From NCBI GenBank assembly GCA_028583605.1, contig CM053334.1, forward strand, positions 19,358,618 to 19,422,617: a stretch of 64,000 nucleotides of DNA, written 5' to 3'. The stretch comes from Dastarcus helophoroides (taxonomy: Eukaryota > Arthropoda > Insecta > Coleoptera > Bothrideridae). The notes under the pieces are model-generated. The model was not told the origin of the DNA. It ran no database searches and worked only from the letters and a program-made list of their open reading frames with translations. This document shows, one piece after another, positions 44,576 through 56,500 of this stretch (the stretch's first letter is position 1; the number at the start of each line of letters is the position of its first letter). A program made the position numbers and the translations under genes.

Positions 44576-47500
44576 CTGCAAAAGAATTAGAAATTAGAAC
44601 AGAATCAGTAAGTGGTGGGTTGGACGAATTAAAAACGAACTAACTTTACGATTACAGGATTAGCTGGAGCAACAAATGTTTCTACGAGTGATTGTATTTT
44701 CACGATAATAAAAGGAAGGAAGTAAAAGAAGCAAACATTCATTTGCTTAACTTACGTTAACATGTCGATTTATGCAGCTCATGTAGTGTCTCCTTGGGAA
44801 ATCGTTAAAAAGCACCCTGTAGCAAGCCAAGCTCATGTTATAATCGACTTCGAGGGGTTCAGGCCAAGGAATTTCTTGGTCGAAGTCAGCTCGGCACAAA
44901 TTATTAATGACTAATAGAATCATGTTACTTCCTGACACTCTTTGGACTATAAACGGCCTAAAAGCAATGTAATCAGAAGTCTACTTCATAGATCTATGGT
45001 TTACTTTAACTAGTCTAGTCTTAAGAAGGCTAACAAGTCTTCTCCCGTTCTATAACGGGAGAAGACTGAATAGTCTTCTTAAGACTAGACGTTATATAAC
45101 GGGAGAAGATAGTCTTCGTAAGACTAGACGTTACATAACGGGAGAAGACTTAATAGTCTTCTTAAGACTAGACTAGATGTTATATAAAGGGAAAAGGCTT
45201 AATAGTCTTCTTAACGCTAGACTAGTTATATAACGAGAGAATAAACTCGTATGGGACGTTGAGCGTGATCTAAAGACCACGTGATCATCTACTATGTGCC
45301 GCCATTGTTACTGTGGGATGCGCAAAAGTGAACTGCGCAAAATAGACTGAGACAGTCACCTCCTACTTCGACGACTCGAGTTTACTCTCCCGTTACCTAA
45401 CAATCTCATCTAATCTACTACCTGCTGCAATTCGTCATCGTTTTATTATATCCACTGTTAGAAATATTCCTCTCGGTGTAATGCGTCAGCGTGTAAATCC
45501 ACATCTCCTGGTCGCACGGTTCCGGTTTCGTTTTGGGTATCAGCAGCCTCGGATCTATATCTTTCTCAAATCTTGTATAAGTCTCTTTGGGTTCGCTATC
45601 GTGAACGTGCTCCCTTTCGATCTCCTGTTCGTACTCGTGGTCCAATTGTCCCTTTTCAGCCGGATAAACGATTTCGATCTCTTCACCCCAAGCGAGACGG
45701 GCGAAAAATCCGATCGTGCTCAGACACCAAGCCATCAAATTCGATAGATGTATCAGGGGCTAAAACCGAGTAAATGTTGAACGTGTTGTCGCGTTTGGGC
45801 CACGTCACGTACGTGTTAAGTCTGCGGGTGTCGTGTTATTTGTAACTTATTGTTAGTGAGTGGCGCGCGCCATTCAAGTGTTTGTGGTGTTACGTTAGGC
45901 TGCCTAAGGGGCGCATTTTGTTATGATTTTATTTCTACAAATACCAATAGCCAATTTTTCCTTGAGGGCGCAAATTGAGAAGTTAAGTTCAAGCTTTCGA
46001 CTTCAATTGCAAAAATGGTTTTGACTTGAACTTCCTCCAAAGTTCTACACTTAATTATAGAAATTTTGAGAAAACAAAAACATTTTTGAGGATAAAATCC
46101 AAATTTTAAAGAAAAACTAGAAATTTACCGGAGGGAATCAGAGAGCTCTTTCTCAAAGATCAGAGAACTTTTTGAATAGAATCACAACTCTTTTTGGAGA
46201 GAGTGAGAGCTCTCTAACAAGAATTAGGTAATCTTTCGGAGAGAATCAAGAAGTTCTTTGGAAAGGATCAGAAAATTCTCTCGGGAAGGTCAGAGTGCAT
46301 TTTGGAAAAAATCAAGAGATCTCTTTTGCTAAGATCTGTGCAGAGGAACATGAAATTCTCAAAATAGGATAAGAAAGCTGCTAGGGAGAATCAGAGAGCT
46401 TTCTAAGCAAAGTCGGAGCGCTCTTTGGAGAAAATCAGAGCGCTCTTTGGAGAGAATCAGAGAGTTCTTTTACAGGGATAACACATCCCTTTGGAAATAA
46501 TCAAAAAGCTCTCTGGAACAGATCAGAAAGCTTTCTAGAATGGATCCGCATTATCTTTGGAGAAAATCAGAGATCTCTCTTGATAGGATCATGGATCTGT
46601 GAAGAGGAACATGAGGTTCTCAAAATAGAATAAGAACACTGCAAGGAACAAATACCTCTCTGGCAAGGAACAGACAGCTTTAGGCAAGGATCAGAAAGCT
46701 CTCTGGAGAGGATCAGCGTACTCTTTGAAGGAAGTCAGAGATCTCTTGGTATGATCCTTGGATCTACGGAGAAGAACATAAAGTTCCCAAAATAGAACTG
46801 CTAGGGAGGATCAGAGGGCTTTCTAAACGGAATCAAAGGGCTCTTCGGAGATAATTAGAGAGCTCTTTGGAGAGAATCAGAGAGCTCTTCTACAAGGATC
46901 ACATATTCCTTTGGAAAGACGCAAAAAGCTCTCTGGAACGGATTAGAAAGCTCTCTAAAGAGGATCAGCGTACTCTTTGAAGACAATCAGAGATCTCTCT
47001 TGCTACAATCCGTGGATCTGTGAAAAGGAACATGAAAATAGGGTAAGAACACTGCTAGGGAGGATCAGAGGGTTCTTTAAACAGAATCAGAGCGCTCTTT
47101 TGAGGGGATCAGGGACTCTCTTCATTTGGAAAGAATCAAAAAGAAACAAAATCAGAGCGCTCTTTGGAGGGAATTAGAGCGTTCTTTGAAGAGAATCTTC
47201 TACAAGGATCAAATACCTTTTTGGAAAGAAGAAAAAAACTCTCTAGAAGGGATCAGAAAGCTCTCTAAAGAGGATCAGCGTACTCTTTGGAGAAAATCAA
47301 AATCAGAGATCTCTTTTGCTAGGAGACCTGGATCTGTGAAAAGGAACATGAAATTCCCAAAATAGGGTAAGAACACTGCTAGGGAGGATCAGAGAGCTTT
47401 TTAAACAGATTCAGAGCGCTTTTTGGAGGGAATTAGAGCGTTCTTTGGCGACAATTAGAAAGCTCTTCCACAAGGATCACATATCCCTTCGAAAGAATCA

Positions 47501-50500
47501 AAAAGCTCTCTCAAACAGATCAGAAAGCTTCCTAGAAAGAATCAGCATTCTCTTTGAAGAAAATCAGAGATCTTTCTTGTTAGAATCATGGATCTGTGAA
47601 GAGGAAAATGAGGTTCTCAAAATAGGATAAGAACACTGCTAGGGAGGATCAGAGAGCTTTTTAAACAGAATCAGAGCGCTCTTTGGAGAGAATTAGAGCG
47701 TTCTTTGGAGAGAATCAGAGAGCTCTTTTAAAAGGATCACATATCCCTTTGGAAAGAACAAAAACTTCTCTGGAACGAATCAGAAAGCTCCATAGAAAGA
47801 ATCAGCGTACTGTTTGGACAAAATCAGAGATCTCTCTTGCTAGGATCATGGATCTATGCAGAGGAACATCAAGTTCTCAAAATAGGATAAGAACACTGTT
47901 AGGAAGAATCAGAGAGGCTTTTAAACTGGATCAGAGCGCCCCTTGGAAAGAATTAGAGCGCCATTTGGAGAGAATCTTCTACAAGGATCAAATATCTTTT
48001 TGGAAAGAAGCAAAAAGCTCTCTGAAACGGATCAGAAAGCTCTCTAGAGAGGACCAGCGTACTCATTGGGGAAAATCGGAGATGGTAGGATCCGTAGATC
48101 TGTGAAGAGGAGCATGAAGTTCTCAAAACAGGAGAAGGACACTACTAGGGAGGATCAGAGAGCTTTTTAAACAGAATCACAGCGCTCTTTGGAGGGAATT
48201 AGAGCGTTCTTTGGAGAGAATCAGAGAGCTCTTTTACAAGGATCACATAGCCCTTTGGAAAGAGTTAAAAATTTCTCTGGAACGAATCAGAAAACTCCCT
48301 AGAAAGAATCAGTGTACTCTTTGGAGAAAATCAGAGATCTCTCTTGCTAGGATCATGGATATTTGCAGAGGAACATGAAGTTCTCAAAATAGAATAAGAA
48401 CACTGTTAGGAAGAATCAGAGAGCTTTCTAAACTGAATCAGAGCGCTCTTTCGAGAGAATCAGAGGGCTCTTTTACAAGGATCACATATCCCTTTGGAAA
48501 GAATCAAAAATCTCTCTGGAACGAATCAGAAAGCTCCCTAGAAAGGATCAGCGTACTTTTTGGAGAAAATCAGAGATCTGTCTAGCTAGGAGCATGGATC
48601 TGTGAAGAGGAACTTGAAGTTCTCAAAATAGCAAAAGAACACTACTAGGGAGAATCAGAGAGCTTTTTAAACAGAATCAGAGCGCTCTGTGGAGAAAATT
48701 AGAGCGCTCTTTGGCCAGAATCAGAAAGCTCTTCTACAAGGATCACATATTCCTTTGGAAAGAAGCAAAAACCTCTCTGGAATGGATCAGAAAGCTCCCT
48801 AGAAAGGATCAGCGTACTCTTTGGAGAAAATTAGAGATCTCTCTTGTTTGGATCATGGACCTGTGAAGAGGAACATGAAGTTCTCAAAATAGGAGAAAAA
48901 CACCGCTAGAGAGGATCAGAGAGATTTTTAAACAGAATCAGAGCGCTCTTTGGAGGGAATTAGAGCATTCTTTGGAGAGAATCAGAGAGCTCTTCTACAA
49001 GAATCACATATCCCTTTGGAAAGAATCAAAAATTCTCTAGAACGGATTAGAAAGCTCCCTAGAAAGGACTCTTTGAAGAAAATCAGAGATCTCTCTTGTT
49101 AGGATCATGGATCTGTGAAGAGGAACATGAAGTTCTTAAAATAGGAGAAGAACACTGCTAGGAAGGATCAGAGAGTTTTTTAAACAGAATCAGGGCGCTC
49201 TTTGGAGAGAATTAGAGCGCTCTTTGGAGAGAATCAGAACTGTTTTACAAGGATCACATATCCCTTTGGAAAGAATCAAAAAGCTCTCTGAAACGGATCA
49301 GAAAGCTTCCTAGAAAGAATCAGCGTACTCTTTGGAGAAAATCATAGATTTTTCTTGCTAGGATCCGTGGATCTGTGAAGTGAAACATGAAATTCTTAGA
49401 ATAGGATAAAAACACTGTTATTAAGAATCAGAGAGCTTTTTAAACAGAATCAGAGCGCTCTTTGGAGAGAATTAGAGCGCTCTTTGGCGAGAATCAGAAA
49501 GCTCTTCTACGAGGATCACATATCCCTTTGGAAAGAATCAAAAAACTCTCTGGATCAAAAAACTTCCTAGAAAGAATCAGCATTCTCTTTGGAGAAAATC
49601 AGAGACCTCTCTTGTTAAGATCATGGGTCTGTGAAGAGGAACATGAGGTTCTCAAAATAGGATAAGAACACTAGGGACAATCAGAGAGCTTTTCAAACAG
49701 AATCAGAGCGCTCTTTGGAGAGAATTAGAGCGTTCTTTGAAGAGAATCAGAGAGCTCTTCTACAAGGATCAAATATCCCTTTGGAAAGAAGCAAAAAGCT
49801 CTCTGGAATGGAACAGAAAGCTCTCTAAGGAGGATCAGCGTACTCCTTGGAGTAAATCAGAGATATCTCTTGCTGGGATCCGTGGATCTGTAAAGAGGAA
49901 CATGAAGTTCTCAAAATAGAAGAAGAACATTGCTAGGGAGGATCAGAGAGCTTTCTAAACAGAATCAGAGCGCTCTTTGGAGAAAATTGGAACGCTCTTT
50001 GGAGAGAATTAGAGCGCTCTGTGGAGAGAATTAGAGCGCTCTTTGGAGAGAATCAGATAGCTCTTGTACAAGGACAAAATATCCCTTTGCAAAAAAGCAA
50101 AAAGCTCTCTGGAACGGATCAGAAAGCTCTCTAAAGAGGCTCAGCGTACTCTTTGGAGAAAATCAGAGTTCTTTCTTGCCAGGATCCGTGGATCTGTGAA
50201 GAGGAACATGAAGTTCTCAAAATAGGATAAGAACACTGTTAGGGGGAATTAGAGAGCTTTCTAAACAGAATCAGAGCGCTCTTTGGAGAGAATAAGTGAC
50301 GTCTGTTGAGAAAGATGAAATATCCTGTCAAAGAAAATCGCGAAGTTCTTTAAAACGAATCAGAAAGCTCTCTGGAGAGGATCAGAAAACTCTTTGGCAA
50401 GGAACAAATAGCTCTCTGGCAAGGAACAAGCAGCTCTCTGGCAAGGAACAGACAGCTCTAGGCAAGAATCAAAAAGCTCTCTGGAGAGGATCAGCAAACT

Positions 50501-53500
50501 CTTTAAAGAAAGTCAGAGATCACTTGCTATGATCCGTGAATCTATGGAGAAAAACATAAAGTTCTCAAAATAGAATAAGAAAACTGTTAGGGAGGATCAG
50601 AGAGCTTTCTAAACGGAATCAAAGTGCTCTTTGGAGAGAATCAGAGAGCTGTCTGACAAGGATCAGATATCACTTTAGAAAGAATCGATAAACTCTTTGG
50701 AACGGATCAGAAAGCTCTCTAGAGAGAATCATCGGGAAGAATCAACGATCACTCCTGCTATAATCAGATTGCGCTGGGGATAGGATCGGGAGATCCTCAG
50801 GAGAGGATCAGAAGGGTTCTAAGACAAGAAGCTTCAGAAAGAGGATCAGAGATCTTCTGTAGAGAATCATAGTCCCTTGGAGAGGATCATAGTCCCTTGG
50901 AGAGGATCATAGTCCCTTGGAGAGGATCACAGTCCCTTGGAGAGGATCATAGTCCCTTGGAAAGAATCATAGTCCCTCGGAGAGGATCAAAGAACCCCTC
51001 TGAAAAGAACACACTCAACTGAAAGCGTTTTTGTAACAGAAACGAAGCTGCTAGATGTTAGCCACATCAGACTGTTCATTTAATTCAGCAATTAGGCCGC
51101 TAATTCAGCTAAGCGAAGCATTTTAGTTTTTGAAAACTCGTCGTGTTTTTTCATCAGATACGAACGGCTTTTCCGGCGAAAGCAACAGTGAAATTCTACT
51201 GTCTACTGTCGAGTGATCAAGTGTTAGTGAAATTTTGTGACCAGCAACACGCTGAAGGCGAATAATATTCGGTTTAGTTGATTCCAAATCGACTCGGCCC
51301 CGTTGCACTTTTTTACTAACTTGGTAATCTACAAATCAGAGATGAATAAAGTGGGTTCGCGTGGCGGCAATTCGGCGACTAACATTCGAGACGCGCTCTT
51401 TGTTGTAACAATCATGGTACAATCTTCTGCTCAACCGATTCTGTTCAATGATACATTCTCTTGAATCGTTGTATTCAATTTCCAAGAAAATCGGCATTGG
51501 TATGTCATAGTTTTCCGATTTTGCATAAGTTACGTTTTCTTGGGCGTAATCCGATTGAATATACACCAGAAGTAAATTAGAATCGTTCACCATATTAGTG
51601 ACGATCAAACTGAAATAAAAATTACTTCACCACATTCGTCATGATGATTTTACAAATCTTAGTAAATGCGTAAGCAAGCCGGAAGCGTCTGCTATAGATA
51701 GATGTTAATTCTGCTGGAAGCGATTTCGCAGAAGCTCGTTTTTCTAACAAAACTTCGTACCTGTCGTTCACTATAACGCGATTGGCATTTTCGAAATTTA
51801 ATCTATAAATGAACGTCTCCTCGTCGCAAGGGTAATAGCTTTGTTGTTCCTTGATAGACAAATGGAACAACCTGAACACGTTCTCTATGTCTAAATCGGC
51901 ATCGAACGCAACGCTAACTTGAAACAGTAGCAAGTAGGTGTGGATTGTTGTGTATATCCATTGTAAAAAATTGAAAATAAAGGCAAAGGGCTGAAGTAAT
52001 AAGAATTAGAAGGGAAAATAAAAAGTAAAGTCCCCTTTAACTTCACCTTATTCTTTGATATTTTTAAAAATTCTTCTTTAGACAATAAGTTTCACGTTTT
52101 CCTTAGAGGCTCCATCAGCTTTTGATGATTACCCACTTGGTTTCAAATCTAGGGTCAACTACTCGGCACTTATGCAAGCCATAAGACAAAACAGTCGCCT
52201 CAATACTAGTGACCTTTCTTATTTTAGTTACATCGTACACACTGGTTGGATAACGAAATTTGAACTTCAACAATCATTCGCGCATTATGTGAAGCCATCA
52301 AGTCTTTTAACAGAAAAGTATCCCTATTGGCATAATTACCAATAATTAGAATAAGAAACGTGGTGCTTTAACTATTAGGCGACTGTTATCTGAATAAGGC
52401 ACAGTTTAGTGATTTGAATGAGGCTCATTTCAGTGATTTGAATAAGGCTCAGTTCACTGTTCTAAGTAAAGCTCAGTTCATTGTTCTGAATAAGGCGCAG
52501 TTTAGGGGATCCTAAAAAATTTGGGCGCTTACCGTTAGCAATCTGTTGGCCGGATTGTTAGTTTCCTGCCTAACTGGGCACAACGCCTGATAGTCGAACA
52601 TCCTAGTCACTTGATAAACTTTCTCCTCCAACAAATAATTCATAATGTCGGGTCGCCTTTTACCGAAAAACATTCCAGTTTCGGTCAAATCGTTACTGAC
52701 AATGATATAACCGTTGTCGTCGAGCATCAGACAATGCAACTCCTTCGAATCGCAGGTTTTTTTGCAAGGGATGTCCCCACACTAAAATCACATTGTTAGC
52801 GTTCTAATTATGCCCATATTTTTTTTTGAGACGTGTCAAAGTGAACAGAGGTAAGACTGCGAATCTTTAGTTTTTGTTATTTCTGTCAATCCATCCAGAA
52901 CTTCTTAATCTAGTTTCACCAGGATGGTTCCAGAGTTGGCACTTAATTAGGTTACTGTTTCATCTCTAGAGAAATGTGAGACGTGTCAAAGTGAGCTAAG
53001 ACTATAAACACTTAGTTTTTATTTCTGTCAATCAATTAAGAATTTCTTGATGTCGTTTCACCAGGATGGTTCAGGATTGGCACTTAATTAGGTGAATGTT
53101 CCATTTCTCTCTAAAGATGGAACATTCAACTAGAGAGAGAGAATAGAGAGAAGAGATAGAGAGATAGAGAGAGAGATAGAGAAAGAGAAGAGAGAGGAAG
53201 AGGAAGTTGAAGTGGAAGAGGAAGAGAAGAGAAGAGAAGAGAAGAGAAGAGAAGAGAAGAGAAAAGAGGAGAGGAGAAGGGAGGAGAAGAGAAGAGAAGA
53301 GAAGAGAATAGAAGAGAAGAGAAGAGAGGAGAAGAGAGGAGAAGAGAGGAGAAGATAGAGGAGAAGAGAGAGAGAAGAGAAGAGAGAGAGAGAAGAGAAG
53401 AGAGAGAGAGAAGAGAGAGAAGAGAGGAGAAGAGAGGAGAAGAGAAGGAGAAGAGAAGAGAGAGAGGAGAAGAGAAGAGAAGAGAAGAGAAGAGAAGAGA

Positions 53501-56500
53501 AGAGAAGAGAGGAGAAGAGAAGAGAAGAGAAGAGAAGAGAAGAGAAGAGAAGAGAAGAGAAGAGAAGAGAAGAGAAGAGAAGAGAAGAGAAGAGAAGAGA
53601 AGAGAAGAGAAGAGAAGAGAAGAGAAGAGAAGAGAAGAGAAGAGAAGAGAAGAGAAGAGAAGAGAAGAGAAGAGAAGAGAAGAGAAGAGAAGAGAAGAGA
53701 AGAGAAGAGAAGAGAAGAGAAGAGAAGAGAAGAGAAGAGAAGAGAAGAGAAGAGAAGAGAAGAGAAGAGAAGAGAAGAGAAGAGAAGAGAAGAGAAGAGA
53801 AGAGAAGAGAAGAGAAGAGAAGAGAAGAGAAGAGAAGAGAAGAGAAGAGAAGAGAAGAGAAGAGAAGAGAAGAGAAGAGAAGAGAAGAGAAGAGAAGAGA
53901 AGAGAAGAGAAGAGAAGAGAAGAGAAGAGAAGAGAAGAGAAGAGAAGAGAAGAGAAGAGAAGAGAAGAGAAGAGAAGAGAAGAGAAGAGAAGAGAAGAGA
54001 AGGGAAGAGAAGGGAGAGAAGGGAAGAGAAGGGAAGAGAAGAGAAGAGAAGAGAAGAGAAGAGAAGAAAAGAGAAGAGAAGAGAAGGGAAGAGAAGGGAA
54101 GAGAAGGGAAGAGAAGGAAGAGAAGAGAAGAGAAGAGAAGAGAAGAGAAGAGAAGAGAAGAGAAGAGAAGAAAAGAGAAGAGAAGGGGAGAGAAGGGAAG
54201 AGAAGGGAAGAGAAGGGAAGAGAAGGGAAGAGAAGGGAAGGGAAGGGAAGGGAAGGGAAGAGAAGAGAGAGAACGGTGGTCCACTAATGAACTTCTGAGA
54301 TTTTGTCAGGTCATTAGCCCCATCCAACGAATTCTAATCCCTTGAGTCTTAAATCTTCGACTTCTCTTATCCTAGTCAAGCTAGTTCCAGTTCTAGTAGA
54401 GGAACGTTCTACTTTCCTCTTTACTAAATAGTTGACTCTTTCGTTTTATTAGGTTCCCCGATGAGCCTCAACGCATCTAAGTATGATGACCAATAACACG
54501 TCTCAAAAAAGATATACAGAGCACGTCGCAGATACCAAGGTCAGTTTACCTTTGATGTAATGTTTTTGAAAAGCGAATACAAAGAAGAATGATAAAATTG
54601 GTAGCCAACCACAGCGGCTGGAGCTTTTTTGGTCCCATCATCTCTAAATATAGCGTGACTGACAGTCACTAACGAATGGCTAGTATTGCCTACAATTTTT
54701 CTAATTCAATCGAGTGCTTAACACACTTTAAATCCTCTGGAGGTTTACTCACCGATTTCGAACGGAACAGAATATATGAAAGTTCTAGGATCGGTATAAT
54801 ACGCTTCTACTGCCCTTTTATACCAAACTTCATCGATTGCTTTATTGTGTAGAGCATGGAAATTACTAAAAATCCGAAACCATGTCAAATTCGTTAAGTT
54901 AGAACCAAACAGCGACTTACTAAACTTCCTCGGCAGCCTCAGGGTCTATATTTTGGGGAAACGGTTGCCAACGTGTAAGGCCACTATGGGTCGAGAGAAA
55001 GGCCACCGTTACGCCGTGTCTTCTTATAAATTCCGCTCTGCATGAAAAAATAATTTTTTTCAAATTCTGCACGTGCCTTAATTGATGACAAAATAATATT
55101 AAATAACGTTTACGCCGCTGCTCTTCTTCGGATTATCAACGTGTTCGTATTTCATAAACTGGATTGACTATAAAAGAAGAAGAGAAAGGGTTGCGATACT
55201 CGGAGAAATGTGTTGATTAAATTATCCCTGAAATATTCAAAATATGCGCAAATTTGATTTCCAAACTTTGTGATGCTTATGAAAATCTTCCTGGAATATT
55301 TAGAATGTAAGTCTTTGTAGATAACACTGAAAATACTCAATTCCTGGCAGCATGTAAAATTAATTAATAAATCTATATAAAAAACTATTAGTATTTGTAA
55401 CATTGCTAAAAGTAACAAACTATAAACAGCATATTGTTTCTTAGAAGAGGGAAACTTGTACAATTATGCTTGTAAAAAGGTAAATAGATCTAAGAGTTAG
55501 CATTATATTATATGTATGACGTATTCATGAAACATATGACAGTTTTTTGCAACTTTTACACTACGCGTACTGCCACTATTGACTAGATTCCAAGAGTGTG
55601 ACGTCACTGTCCGCCATTTTTATTGCGATCGACGAAAATTCGTGTTCTAAAAGTAGAGAGTGTCATAAAGAAAAGTGTCATAAAGACTGCTTTAAAATAT
55701 TTATGTTAATCAAATTTCGGTGGACTTTTCATCTTATATTGATGATTCCAAATTGCTAATACCATTACTTATGGTCCACCCTGTATATAAAGAATGTATT
55801 GACAACAACAAAAAAAAGGATTCTTTAAATAATTATTTGATATAATACGCGAAAAACCACTTTCCAAAAGCTACACTTTTGCATGGTTGATGCAAAACAA
55901 ACAACTCTAATGATGTAATGTTTTGTAGATTTTAGTCTTTCATTATGGAACATAAAATCTTCACTTACTACAGTAAAGATGGCGGCAATGACGTCAACAA
56001 TTTTGTCTTCTATATTCCCAAGGAGCAAAAAACGAAGGTCTGAAACCTAATCTGGAATTAGTGGGCGTGCGATCGTCCTTAGGTTCCAAATTTTCTAAAT
56101 ACACTTTATCAATTTACACAAATTAATTTCGATTAACTGAACTTAATGAACTGAAGTAAACGTAAATTTCTGTAAAAATTGAAATACAATGTAAAAGACA
56201 ATTAAATTTTGAAATAGAATACCTTTAACGGTACTGAACTTTTATAAACTGTTTAATAAGCAGTATCTCTCTGAAGATGACAGCTTGGCTGTCGAAACGC
56301 GTTATGTTTTTTAATATTTCTTGGTTTCAGGGGACAAGATCTGTATTTCAATTTTTGAGGCATAAATCCAAAAAATTACCAAAAACACTAGCTGCTTGCC
56401 TTATCATTTCGACTTCTATTATACTGTACCTTGGTATTAACGTCATCAACATGGCTATAGGTCTTTCAAAAAAGCAAAAGTTATTAATATGAAATAAACA

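Noticed and set aside
46977..50532. Plus-strand frames encoding W-K-E-L-E-R coiled-coil-like repeats
   Set aside because: They follow the repeat monomers, are interrupted in every unit and change frame between units.
51607..51625. A 16-bp intron between the two minus-strand frames of cassette 1
   Set aside because: Too short to splice. A normal 151-bp intron with donor GTACGA after 51761 gives the family-like sequence instead.
53071..54327. Two 384-418-codon minus-strand open frames
   Set aside because: Translation of the (AGAAG)n satellite, which has no stop codon in these frames.
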